Positions 46,180-56,457 of a DNA stretch of 64,000 nucleotides are shown one piece after another. The notes under the pieces were generated by a model. That model made no database searches, was not told the DNA's origin, and saw nothing but the letters and a program-made list of their open reading frames with translations. Source of the stretch: Enoplolaimus lenunculus (taxonomy: Eukaryota > Nematoda > Enoplea > Enoplida > Thoracostomopsidae); NCBI GenBank assembly GCA_030248215.1, contig JASANG010001464.1:1-64000 (forward strand), read 5' to 3'. A program made the position numbers and the translations under genes. The stretch's first letter is position 1. Each line of letters opens with the position of its first letter.

Positions 46180-47230
46180 TCAGTTACTTAGCTAATAGAT
46201 TTTGGCTTACGTTGTTTTTAGTTGTTGTCATTTTTGTGGTTTACGAGTAAACGCGTTTTAATGTGATAGCTATATTTCGAGTTACGTGTTATTTTCGGTG
46301 GTAACACTTTCGTGATCCTGGATTTAATAACTGGTGCTAAAACTCTGAGTGAGTTAGGTTCTGTTTGAATCATTTTTGTTCGGCCGCTGGCTAAAAAGAT
46401 CAGCGGATTTAATGACTAATTTTCTTGGTCAAAATTAGTTTAATTGGAATACTTGCATGATGGTGTGTTTGGCATGAATTGTTTTTCTGCTTCACTATCG
46501 GTCAGTAAAACTTTATTCCGTGCCGCGTCACTGGAGCCTTAGTAAATCTAGGGGAAAGTGGACGCCGAATTTCGTGGAGATTCGAATTTCCTATGGTCCG
46601 GTCCCGATTCAGATTCACCAGAACCGACGGTGCGTATTCAAAACCTAACCTATCTTAAACTCACACGCCGGATCAGAAAATATCAATTTTGAAATTCTTT
46701 CGAAAAAAATTTATTTTTCCATTTTATAAGGGTCCACGAGCAGATCCAAAGGCGGGGGGAGCGTACGCCCCCCATCACAAATTTTTTTGTGATAAAATGG
46801 TAAAGTCCCTCCATTGCAATTTTTCCCCTCAGAAATTTTTGTGTAAAAAAGATATGGTCCCTAATTTTTTCCTCAGAAATTTTTTCGTTATGAAATGATA
46901 AGGTCTCTGCCTTACAATTTTTGCGTTCCAAAACATTTGCCACCCCGCCCTCTCTGTCATATATAATTGAAAAATTCTAAAGATGGGCAAATAACATACT
47001 GTTCGACGTGGCTTTACGAGATAATGGAATGAAGTGAAATCAAACGGTCTAGAAACTATAGGTATGTGTTGATTAATTGACATCGGTAATATCGGCACTT
47101 ATTGTGAATAACCGTTCCGATATCAATACTGGCGCGACATTGGCAAAATTTAAAAATACGTCATCGGCAAAAATTTTGTATCTTCGCAACACAAGAAGCA
47201 AGTAACATCAATCAGTGCAATGAACTAATC
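46180..47230. other. Intergenic sequence upstream of COA3
   Basis: About 46,690-46,930 holds loosely repeated AAATTTTTTNGT / CCTCAGAAATTTTT words around a short G/C-rich GGCGGGGGGAGCG block. Near 47,085-47,170 there are GATATCGGC words recalling the GCCGAT MITE family. No gene is seen. Confidence 0.4.
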
Positions 47231-47499
47231 CATCGTTCACAATAAGAAATTTCATTTTGCCACCGAAAACAATATAAGGTAGGGTTAACACGTGTCAATT
47301 TTCAAAGTTGTCATGCGTTAACCCAACCCTAACTGGAAAATTGCGGGTCACAGAGTATCATGTAACACGCGTTAGTGTAGGGATAACGCAATTTTTACGT
47401 TATGGTATGGTTAACGTATGACAATTTTGAAAATTGACACGTGTTAACCCTACCTTACAATGTTCGGTGGCGAAATACAACTTTTAATTGTGAACGATG
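47231..47499. repeat. Large palindrome (arms of about 110 bp) upstream of COA3
   Basis: CATCGTTCACAAT at the left returns as its complement at the right. The core AAGGTAGGGTTAACACGTGT, then CAATTTT.AAA..TGTCAT pairs closely with its mirror ending ACACGTGTTAACCCTACCTT. A loop of about 50-60 bp separates the arms. It is probably a foldback MITE, but no target duplication is obvious because the pairing runs past any clear terminus. Confidence 0.78.
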
Positions 47500-47733
47500 C
47501 ATAAACAAAAATCTTCTAATTTCGCTGACAGTTTGTTGTTACGTGTGAATCACTCTTTAAACCTGGCGATGGGTTGCCCTCGACCGCATCTGTAATAGAA
47601 TACGCAAAATTTTAATTATTTTTATAATGTACGTATACATAATATGCACATATTTTGCTCTTGTAGGCATGCATAGTTGAACTGACATTTTTGATTATTG
47701 AACTTACTTTAACGTAATGTACATTAAACTACG

Positions 47734-47749
47734 TATTACTTTGCTGTAG
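47734..47749 (+). promoter_or_regulatory. Candidate 3' splice site upstream of COA3
   Basis: ATTACTTTGCTGTAG is a good 3' splice-site consensus, 20 bp ahead of the COA3 start codon. It could close a 5'UTR intron or accept a trans-spliced leader. No paired donor was identified. Confidence 0.35.
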
Positions 47750-47769
47750 CACTGGGAATTTGGTTAAAA

Positions 47770-48069
47770 ATGTCAAGTAAGGCACCTTCACCTACACAGC
47801 AGCATTCTCCGTATGTTATTTCGCCGCAAACCAACGCACCAACTGGTAGTTTAAGTGCTGTGGAGCGGCAAATGCTTGCTAACGTTGAAGCACTTAATAC
47901 AAAACGTGCTACAAAATATCGTTTGATACGCGGAAAAAACTTTTGGACTGGATTGTTACTTGGAGGCATTGTAGTGTCGGTTTATTCCTACACAATTTGG
48001 TCAATAAGGCAAGAATCCTTTCTCGATGACACTGAAAGTCCATACATTGAAAAAGCAGAAGTTGCTTAG
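47770..48069 (+). CDS. COA3: Cytochrome c oxidase assembly factor 3 (COA3/CCDC56-like)
   Basis: A 99-residue protein of the COA3 family, which sits in the mitochondrial inner membrane and helps assemble complex IV by stabilising newly made COX1. The conserved core is RGKNFWTGLLLGGIVVSVYS, then YTIWSIRQESFLDD, with one membrane segment at about residues 58-78. It aligns with human [20 protein letters not shown], then YTFYSISQERFLDEL. The N-terminal 45 residues are hydrophilic and variable, as in the family. The ATG at 47,770 follows a run of A and is the first in the frame. The single coding exon is intact. The neighbours are unrelated to it. Confidence 0.9.
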   Translation: MSSKAPSPTQQHSPYVISPQTNAPTGSLSAVERQMLANVEALNTKRATKYRLIRGKNFWTGLLLGGIVVSVYSYTIWSIRQESFLDDTESPYIEKAEVA

Positions 48070-48380
48070 AAGCGAAGCGTGTAAAGAGTGTTTGGTTTTG
48101 CTTTATTACCAACACGGAGATTGATTTATTACGAACTTTGTTTCGGCAAAATTTGCTTCGTATATATTATGGAATTTTGCTAGTAAAAAGTTCCAGCAAG
48201 TGACTTCATTACGTGGACAGTCACGGACACCATTAAGCGCGCAGAAACCGGGTGCGTCCACAGTGGTTGTGGTTACGGTTTTATAGTCGCGTTCGAATTT
48301 TTGAGTGTTCGCGGCTCAAACGCAGTTTGAGAAGCGATCGTATTCACGATTTTAATTTGGTTCGCAGTTGCTGTTGGAAC

Positions 48381-49680
48381 CTGGCTTCTCCACAGCGGGG
48401 GGGCAGCACTTTTCGAAATTTTCATTTTCCCCAGGCGAAAATTTTGCCGCCCCCAGGAAAGTCCCCCCGGCGAATTTTTGGCCGCCCTCCAGCATATTTT
48501 TTTGCTGGGGGGCCCCAGGACTTTTCCAGGTCAAAAATTTTCAATGTTAAAACGTAAAGACCTGGACTTCTTTTGAGGCGGACATTCGGCAAAATATGAT
48601 TTTATATTACGCTGAGTACTCATAATTTTTTAATAGCGTTACAAATACCGGTAGTAACTAGTACAATTCAATAATGAACTGAACAAAGCACAATTATATA
48701 AATACCGTTTCAGGGCATACAGCATTCGAAAGTACCTTGCAGCAACAAGTTCAACCCGCCTGAGCCTTATGATGAACTGAAGCTGTGACTAATGGGTCAT
48801 CCACGTAATACTGTCTACGCTACTGTAAAAAATTGTCCACGCACCTGGTTTTAAGGGCGGGACAAAACGACAATGTCCTTAAGCTATAAGAACTTCACAG
48901 AAGGTGTAACATAGTGGGTTTTGAAAACAGGTCCTTCGAAGGGACTAAAGACAATGTAGACACTGTCTGGACACAGTCTCTGACAATACGAATTCCTTCG
49001 AACAGACCCTGTGTAATTGCAAAGCAAAGCTCCTTCCGACAAACTTTGTGTTATGAAATATGCTGAGTCCCTTCAGACAGACTCCGGACAAAACAGTTGT
49101 CCATTAAATAACGTATTGACAATTTAGCATGGGTATGGACGGCAACGTGACCAAGCATAGGTCGTTTAGAGAGAGTGCGAGTTGTCAGCAGGGTCTACAC
49201 AGGACATGAGTGACATTTGGACAAATTAGACTTAGGGGCTCGTACGTGGGGACAATTTTTTACGGTAGCGTAGACAGTATAACGTGGATGACCCATAATG
49301 TACAAAATATGTATTAATCGCAGTTTCAATTATATATTATCTATATTTTATATAATTGTGCTTCTTTCAACTTCTGGTTAAGTTGTCAGTATATACGTAA
49401 TATTAGTTAAAATTATTGTTATTAGCGTTTACGAGAAATTTTTGTCATGTTAAGCGATGAGTAATCTTACGTTGAGTTGGAAACACGGTCTAGAATGAAA
49501 AAAAAATGGTCCAAAAAGTCGGTTTGCAAAATTTTAAGCCTGCCCCCTAGGACCCCCCAGATCATCTGGGCCCCCCCAGGAAAACTGCCCCCCCCCAGCA
49601 AAATTAGCTGCCCCCCAGGAAACTCATGGGGGGCCCAGGAAACGCACCCGGCGGAAATTTTCAAGCTGTGGAGAAGCCAG
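48381..49680. mobile_element. CTGGCTTCTCCACAGC-ended TIR element, copy 2
   Basis: It has the same ends as 22,249-23,048, in the opposite internal orientation, flanked by GGAAC on both sides (48,376-48,380 and 49,681-49,685). This supports a 5-bp target duplication. G/C homopolymer blocks lie inside both ends. The centre is interrupted by a 503-bp Harbinger-like MITE. There is no transposase frame. Confidence 0.85.
48793..49295. mobile_element. PIF/Harbinger-like MITE nested in the CTGG element
   Basis: The ends TGGGTCATCCACGT.ATACTG are inverted over about 46 bp, with two mismatches seen. TAA flanks both sides (48,790-48,792 and 49,296-49,298), the 3-bp TWA duplication of PIF/Harbinger elements. 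The empty-site sequence is preserved in the other CTGG element near 22,610-22,640. No coding frame. Confidence 0.85.
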
Positions 49681-49685
49681 GGAAC

Positions 49686-50390
49686 GCGGTTGGAACTGTG
49701 GTCGCAGTCGCGCTTTAAACTGTGGTCGTATTTGCTGTTTGAACCGCGTTCGTGTCTAAACGCGATTGTGGTCATGTTTGCCTGCTATTCTAAAATATAA
49801 ACCACGTATTTGTAACCTAGTTTTGGACCCTATTATCAAGTGTGCATGGGCGTTGCAAGCTCTTTGGAAAGGGTTTACGTCCTATAAAAGTTTCGAATTG
49901 GTTTCTTGTGTTAACAAGTGAAAAAATGCGTAAAAGCCTGGATAAAATTGTTAAAGGGGAGTTAATCCAGAAAACTACATTAGCTATGCCTTAGCAAGTC
50001 TGACCATCTTGGGATATTGCCAAAAACGCACCTTAAAATTGTAAAAGTTGGGAATGGAAAAAGTATCGTCCTTCACCGCAAACTTCTGGATTCGGCACTT
50101 TGGGATGTCAGGATATGGTCGAAGGTGGGATTTTGAGATATCGTCGAAAGTGGAATTTTTGAATTTTGGGACAAGGTCGAAGGTTTGATTTTGGGATTTC
50201 GGGATACGGTCGAAGGTGAGATTTTGGGTTTCGGTCGAAGTAGAAACTTGGGATTTTGGAATTTTGGAATATGGCCGAAGGGGTAATGCTCCTAAAGATT
50301 GTGTCGAAACTTAAGCCTAAAAACGTATGAATAAGCTTAAGACTTAACATGACATTTACCCAAGGGTCATTTAGGATCTAATCCATGTTT
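49686..50390. other. Intergenic sequence with degenerate GGTCGAAGGT words
   Basis: About 50,105-50,290 holds loose repeats of TTTTGGGATNTCGG.ATA.GGTCGAAGGT. Nothing else is recognised. Confidence 0.4.
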
Positions 50391-50680
50391 AAAGGAAAGC
50401 CTAATCCAATCCTAAAACCTCAGCCAAGAGCCTAAACCTAAACCCATGCCTAATCTTTAGCCCATGAGTCATTTAAAATTTAATCTTTGTTTAAACCATA
50501 GCCTATTCCTAAAGCTTCAGCCTATTAGCCTAAGGTTTAGTCTTAGGGTCATTTAAAATCTTATCTATGTTTAAACCAAAGCCGATTCCAATCTGTTTAA
50601 ACCAAAGCCTGCTCCTAAAGCCGCCTAAACATCGCATAAAGTCTAAGCCCAAGCTTAAGCCTAATGTCGCTCACACGTTA
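50390..50680. repeat. Degenerate CCTAAG/CCTAAA hexamer sequence
   Basis: Repeated words such as AGCCTAAACCTAAACCCATG and AGCCTATTCCTAAAGC, roughly on a six-base rhythm. Similar stretches are at 51,690-51,900, 54,365-54,515 and within the MITEs at 7,596 and 56,074. Confidence 0.5.
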
Positions 50681-50947
50681 CCATACGTGGACGCCGCACA
50701 TCCATAGTCCCCATATATACTGTTTTAAAAAGGTTAGATATATTGTTATCGCGTAATTGTATGCGGAAATTTTCTCTAAATAAATGTCCGCATAAAGTTT
50801 ATGCATTGACGGACATTTTGTATACTGTTAGCCCATTTTGTTAATATTAAATATAGATTTGTGTGAACTGTCGGACTTTGTCGTTACAGTCTAAAAGGTG
50901 TCGCCGGAAAGCGCTAAATAAGACAATTAATTTTCTGCGTTACTTTG

Positions 50948-51435
50948 TTGCTTTTTGCATGTTCGCCAAAATTTCCCGCCAAAATTTGAATTTCCCGTCA
51001 AAATTTCAATTTTCCCGCCAAACGTTGAGTTTCATGCCAAAATTTGAATTTTCCCACCTACAGTTGGATTTGCCACCAAAATATGAATTTTCCCGCCAAA
51101 ATTTGAATTTTCCCGCCTAAATTTCAATTTGACGCCAAAATTTGAATTTTCCCGCCAAAATTTAAATTTTCTCGCCAAAATTTGAATTTTCCCGTTAAAA
51201 TTTGAATTTTCCCGCCAAAATTTGAATTTTCCTCCAAAAATTTGAATTTTCCCGCCAAAACTTGAATTTCCAGCCAAAATTTGAATTTTCTCGCCAAAAT
51301 TTGAATTTTCTTGCCTAAATTTGGATTTGCCGCCAAAATTTGAATTTTCCGACAGAATTTGAATTTCCCGTCAAAATTTGAATTTCCCGCCAAAATTTGA
51401 ATTTTTCCGCCAAAATTTGATTTTTCCCGCTAAGG
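50948..51435. repeat. 20-bp minisatellite (CCCGCCAAAATTTGAATTTT)
   Basis: About 24 diverged copies of the 20-base unit in a row, with variants such as CTCGCC, CCCGTT and GCCACC. Long frames cross it on both strands only because the unit lacks stops; the implied proteins are low complexity. Confidence 0.92.
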
Positions 51436-51689
51436 TATCGCTAATGTTTCTATCATATACAAATATTGTCCACTACACTGTTTTTCAAACTTTTCAATGT
51501 CCTAGGCAGTGTCACTGCAAAACAGTCTTGTCCGGATTGAGTTTTCGTGAAACTATGATGTCCGTGAATGGCGGTGATACTACTGGAAAATGAAGGGTTT
51601 CGATAAAACATAAGCTGGACAAGCTATTGAATTTCTTTTGGGAGAGAACATTTTGTGTGACAAGTGCACGTAACGTGTCAGTGACATAA

Positions 51690-52115
51690 GCCTAAAGGTG
51701 TAGCCTAAATCAAAACCTAAGCCTATTAAACTAAGGCACCTCTAACGTCTATAACTATACGCTTACGCCAGATCCTACGCGTAAACGCCTAATTCTCCTA
51801 AGCCTCTGACGGAGCCTTGTCTAATCCTAAACCTAATCTTGAACCAAAGGATTGCCTAATCGTAAATCTAAGCCTAAACCTAATCCCAAAGAATTACTTG
51901 CAGTGGATTGTGTTGAAATCCCAAAATCTCATACCACAAACAAAACCTGTCAATTTTTAAACTGGGTCGGTGGAATTTTGCGGGACGGCAGCAAAATATA
52001 CATGGGCCACAAAAATCGTCAAGAATTTGGTTCAGTATTCTGTTCGAGTCAGCTTTGAATACAGAATTTTCTTTCGTCAGCTCCAGCTACTTTAGTGGTG
52101 ATTTTGCAAATTATT
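51690..52115. other. Intergenic, degenerate CCTAAG words then unique sequence
   Basis: Hexamer-like CCTAAG words run to about 51,900. The following 200 bp shows no recognised feature. Confidence 0.4.
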
Positions 52116-52245
52116 CCAAAAAAGTTTTTACACAATAGTATTTCCGATATCTGGCGGATATCCGAATATATCTGGATGCATATTTCTTTTCGGATACATA
52201 TCCGGATATTTTTCATATCCGGATGTCCGGTTCCCATACTTAGTT
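52116..52245. repeat. Possible partial MITE with ATCCGGATAT words
   Basis: Repeated TATCCGGATA / CGGATATCCG words end in GGATGTCCGGTTCCCATA, in the style of the hAT-type MITEs elsewhere in the window. A matching left end and target duplication were not found. Confidence 0.4.
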
Positions 52246-52930
52246 TATAATCAAAGTAAGCCGGTTATCCGTTTCCGGTAATTATTGACGTCCGTTTCAG
52301 TCAAAGAAATATCGAAAATTCTGTTGTTTTGCTCAAAATTAGTTAAAAATCACGTATAACTCTCACCTTTTCATTACTACTGCAATTATCGCTACAAAAT
52401 TAAAATTACGAAATTCATCTTAAATCTTAAAGATTTCGGTGCATCCGCTATTTTTTCTTTAAAATTTTACAAAGCCCGGCGAATATTTGCATGCCTCAAT
52501 TGTGTTGGCAGAATAAAACAGCTTTGAAACTTACTTCGATATCTGTTTCCGTCATTTTGATCGCTAGCCGTTTCCGTTAATATTTTTGCTATATATACGT
52601 TGACACTGTGTTTATATTGTTTTAATTTGCTAGCGTTAACCTTTTAACACATGTAAGTAATAAGTATATACTTCAGAATGGTGTCAAAAAGACAAGATGT
52701 TTTTCGCTTGGAAGCGCTTTTGTTGCTGTGGAAATACCGATTTAACAAACGTTTCAAAACACTAACAGCAAAGTTTAATAATATTTGCCTATGCACAAAC
52801 TGCAGTAGCAATTTTGCGATATAGCTTCGATGAATTTTATGAATAAAATTTTACTAGAAACAACAAAATTTTAAACCCTGCAAAATAAAAGCTCTGGCAG
52901 TACCTGACCAGAAATAAAAACAGACAATAG
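52246..52930. other. Intergenic sequence, no clear feature
   Basis: CCGTTTCCGGTAA words near 52,265 and 52,580 hint at further MITE remnants. No exon is supported. Confidence 0.35.
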
Positions 52931-54058
52931 CGTATGGGACACTTAGGACAGATGGGACAATTGGGACAGCTGAGACAGATGGGACAGATGAGACAGATGG
53001 GACAGTTGGGAAGTTAATGGACAGATGGGGCAGTTGGACAGATGGGACAGATGGGGCAGTTGGACAGATGAGACAGTTGGGACAGATGGGACAGTTGGGA
53101 GGGATAGATGGGACAGTTGGGAGGGACAGATGAGACAGTTGGGACAGATGGGACAGTTACGGCACTTGGGACAGATGGAACAAACGGGACGGTTGGGACA
53201 GATCGGACAGATGGGACAGTTTGGACAGATGGGACAGTTTGGACAGATGGGACAGATTGGGCAGTTGGACAGATGGGACAGATGGGACTGTTGGGACAGA
53301 ACAGATGAGACAGTTGGGACAGATGGGACAGTTGGGAGGGATAGATGGGACAGTTGGGAGGGACAGATGAGACAGTTGGGACAGATGGGACAGTTACGGC
53401 ACTTGGGACAGATGGAACAAACGGGACGGTTGGGACAGATCGGACAGATGGGACAGTTTGGACAGATGGGACAGTTTGGACAGATGGGACAGTTGAAACC
53501 GATGGACAGTTGGGACTGATGGGACAGTTGTGACAGATGGGACGCTGGACATATGGGACAGCTGGGACAGATGGGACAAACGCGACAGATGGGTAAATTG
53601 GGACAGATGGGACAAACGGGACAGATGGGTAAGTTGGGACAGATGGGTCAGTTGGGACAAACGGGACAGATGGGAAATTTGGGACAGATGGGACAGATGG
53701 GAAAGTTGGGACAGATGGGACAGTCGGGACAGATTGTCCCAACTGTCCCAAGTGTCCCATCTGTCCCAACTTCCCATCTGTTCCAACTTCCCATCTGTCC
53801 TGTTTGTCCCATCTGTCCCGTTTGTCCCATCTGTCCCAACTTCCCAACTGTCCCAACTTTCCCATCTGTCCCGTTTGTCCCATCTGTCCCAAGTGTCCCA
53901 TCTGTCCCAACTTCCCAACTGTCCCAACTTTCCCATCTGTCCCGTTTGTCCAAACTGTCCCAACTGTCTCATCTGTCTCATCTGTCCCGTTTGTCTTAAC
54001 TATCCCATCTGTCCCAAGTGTCCCATCTGTCCCATCTCTCCCAACTTTCCCATCTGTG
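52930..54058. repeat. GGGACAGATGGGACAGTT minisatellite with an orientation switch
   Basis: A short unit of about 9-10 bases (GGGACAGAT / GGGACAGTT) repeats over 1.1 kb. Up to about 53,737 it reads GGGACAG, and after that point it reads CTGTCCC, so the halves can pair. Within the first half a 237-bp block starting near 53,065 is repeated near 53,302. All frames stay open because the unit lacks stops; this is not a gene. Confidence 0.93.
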
Positions 54059-54199
54059 GTATATTTCTACCCCGGGAAATTGGGACGGCCTTTATAGTAT
54101 ATAACATGGGCCCTGAAAAAACAGAATCAAAAAGCCGAATCCAACAGAGTTTGGCAATATGTTTTTTCATTTTTAAACAATAAAATTCAAGTAAATTGT

Positions 54200-54680
54200 T
54201 ATATAAATCAATATTTTATTGCAGGCCACAAATCTCAAAAGGGGGGCTTAGCCCCAACCTTGCTTGCAAGTCGCTAAAACCCTTTAATGCCCCTCCTAAC
54301 AATTTTTTAGCCCCCCCCCCCAGTATGGTGAGCTGGCTACGGGCCTGTGTATATACGTATTTTTTAATGTAGCACCTTGGCCTAAACATTAAGACTAAAA
54401 CTTGACCTAAAGTCTGAGCCTAAGCCAAATCGTTAAAGGTTAACGAATAAAGCTTAAGCCTAAGTCTAAAACCTAAGGTCTAATCCTAAGCCTAAAGAAT
54501 AAGCCTAAGACGCTGTCCCGAGCTAAAACATGGTTCGAAGCTGTCCATTCGTCGCAACAAAAATATAGCTGAGGAGTGTACCATTTGCATCGGGGCCTAC
54601 TGCTGTCCCACGGATAAACGAGACACTCCACAGACTAAGCATGGACCATTTTGCCGAAATATGAGACATATTTTGAATAT
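54200..54680. other. 3' flank of the SLC5A7-like gene
   Basis: It contains a poly-C block near 54,311, CCTAAG-type words at 54,365-54,515, and a minus-strand AATAAA at 54,215-54,220 that could end the SLC5A7-like transcript. Confidence 0.4.
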
Positions 54681-55126
54681 TTAACAGGTATGAAAACTGC
54701 GTAATCGAATTCGTTTCGCAGTTTCCTGCCGAATATTGTTAATCTCAGCGCACTCTGCATTAAATTGTTGCTCAAACTGTTGCTGTCGCTGTTGGTTGGT
54801 TTCTTGATTTCTCGTTCTCAGGATTTGTGCCTTTGCCAAGACTACGTCAAATAGGTTCCAGTATTCTTTGGCGAATAGTTGCCATTCAAAAAAACTTCGA
54901 TGTGCCAATTGAGAAACGACTACACATGTAAGGGTTGTTGCTAAATGAGGCAAAAACAGCTTTAGGGCGTGGCATGTGTAAACTTCACCACAAATTGTGT
55001 CTGAATCGCGCAAATATTGATCATTCATTATAACGTAAACGATCACTCCTATTAACCATCCGGACAATACGCCATAGCCGTTCAGACTCTTATTTGAAAT
55101 GGGCAACGCCGTGTGAAGCAATCGCT
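54681..55126 (-). CDS. SLC5A7: Choline-transporter-like SLC5 protein, last exon
   Basis: It encodes NGYGVLSGWLIGVIVYVI ... YTCHALKLFLPHLATTLTCV ... YWNLFDVVLAKAQIL and a Gln-rich tail ending in TAA. It resembles the C-terminal part of the high-affinity choline transporter, a Na+/choline symporter of the plasma membrane (human NTYGAVAGYVSGLFLR ... FPFKTLAMV ... LDVFDAVVAR). Two hydrophobic segments match the last two helices of that family. The acceptor TTCTTTAG leaves two bases that complete the split codon from the upstream exon at 62,562-62,997. The family assignment rests on this alignment from memory; another SLC5 member is possible. Confidence 0.6.
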
Positions 55127-56073
55127 CTAAAGAAAATACTAAACATTACAAGTTTTAGTCGAGTATTTTACCTTTGAAATTTAATGGTCGAGTTTCAGAG
55201 TCATGACTTAAGCTTATACTCACAGTTTGCTATGATCAGTCTTTATAGTTTTTGTTCTTGCAGCTCCACTGTGGACAACAGGAAAAACAGAAGGCTTGGC
55301 TCCGGCAGGAAATTGATCACCAGTCGCGGCTCTGGTAGAATTTCTGATGGAGTTTTCGGCTGTTTTGGTAGTGTAAGTTTTTACTGTACTCATCACGTGC
55401 ATTGGGCTGTGAGATTTATTACAATTTTTAGCAAAATATTATTGGAGTTTCGTAAAAAAATAAAATTGTTTACAAGGTAGGCTGAAATAGCTCACTGTAA
55501 TTTCCACTGAGTTGATCAACATTAGTAAACATTAACTCACTCTCACAGTTGAGTTGATTCTCACTCTGAGTTGAGTTGACTCTGGGTTAGTTGATTAATT
55601 AGCTCAGGATGAATTGAATCAACTCAAAATTCTGAGTTCTGATAGTTGGGGGTGTGGTTTTTGCTGTGAAAACTTGTACGGGGTCAAATATTTCTGGCGG
55701 TACACAAATTTTGGGGTGTGTTTTTCGTTGTAAAATTCAGACAGGGGATCGATATTTCCTACAACAGGGGGTGGGTGATATTTGTTTCGTATCTTCAGAG
55801 GGCACCACTTGCTGTTCTGGTATGGATTTTGTTTTTCAACCCTCCCCTTTCTTGTGATTTGGACCCCGCCCCTTCCATTTATGACATTGTCTGTGACTTA
55901 CACTACGTTGCTGAGGAATATGCGTCTGCAACTGGAGTACATAAACTGGTATGAAAGATGCATAAAAATAATTAGATATACTTTGAGTATAATCAAATTC
56001 GTAGTGAATTTTATTGTGTTGTTCAATATCGACATGGTAAAAAACGAATAGTAGAATCAACGGTAACGGATGT

Positions 56074-56279
56074 GGCCCATGTAAAGATCAGGGACGGAGC
56101 GTTTTTTCGTGGGACTAAAATAGAATAAGCTTAAGCTTTAGACTATTTTTTGCTTCGCGGAGGCTTAGGCTTAGGCTTACGAATAAACTCATTCTAACCC
56201 TTATGCTTAGGCTTAGGCTTAGGCATAGGCTTAAGAACGATATTATAATACTGTTCCGCCCCTGTTCTTGACATTGGCC
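56074..56279. mobile_element. 206-bp MITE with foldback-type GGCC ends
   Basis: The left end GGCCCATGTAAAGATCAGGG and the right end, the complement of GGCCAATGTCAAGAACAGGG, are flanked by a perfect 8-bp duplication ACGGATGT (56,066-56,073 and 56,280-56,287). The interior holds AAGCTTTAGAC and TTAGGCTTAGGC words. Its ends match the 5.3-kb foldback element at 2,249-7,522, so both probably used the same transposase. Confidence 0.85.
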
Positions 56280-56457
56280 ACGGATGTAATAAAGCTACCG
56301 GAAACCGACACCGATTTTTACTTGAAGCGAAAATTATACTTTTGCCTAAAGTTCGCAACTAAACACATGACATGTGGCTACCAGGGTGTAAAAGTAAGGT
56401 ACGAATAGACTAGTAAAGTGGGGCGAATGTTGATTCCTTTCTGTAGCTGATATTTTT

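Noticed and set aside
50863-51393. Frames rich in KIQILAGKFKF and PPKFEFSRQNL
   Set aside because: They are translations of the 20-bp minisatellite, open on both strands.
50390-51900. Interstitial telomere
   Set aside because: The CCTAAG words are too irregular, and similar words occur inside MITEs, which is a simpler source.
53014-54183. Long open frames of up to 298 codons on both strands (GQMGQLGQ- and SHLSQLSH-type proteins)
   Set aside because: They run through the GGGACAG minisatellite, stay open in several frames at once because the unit lacks stops, and have no start or splice context.
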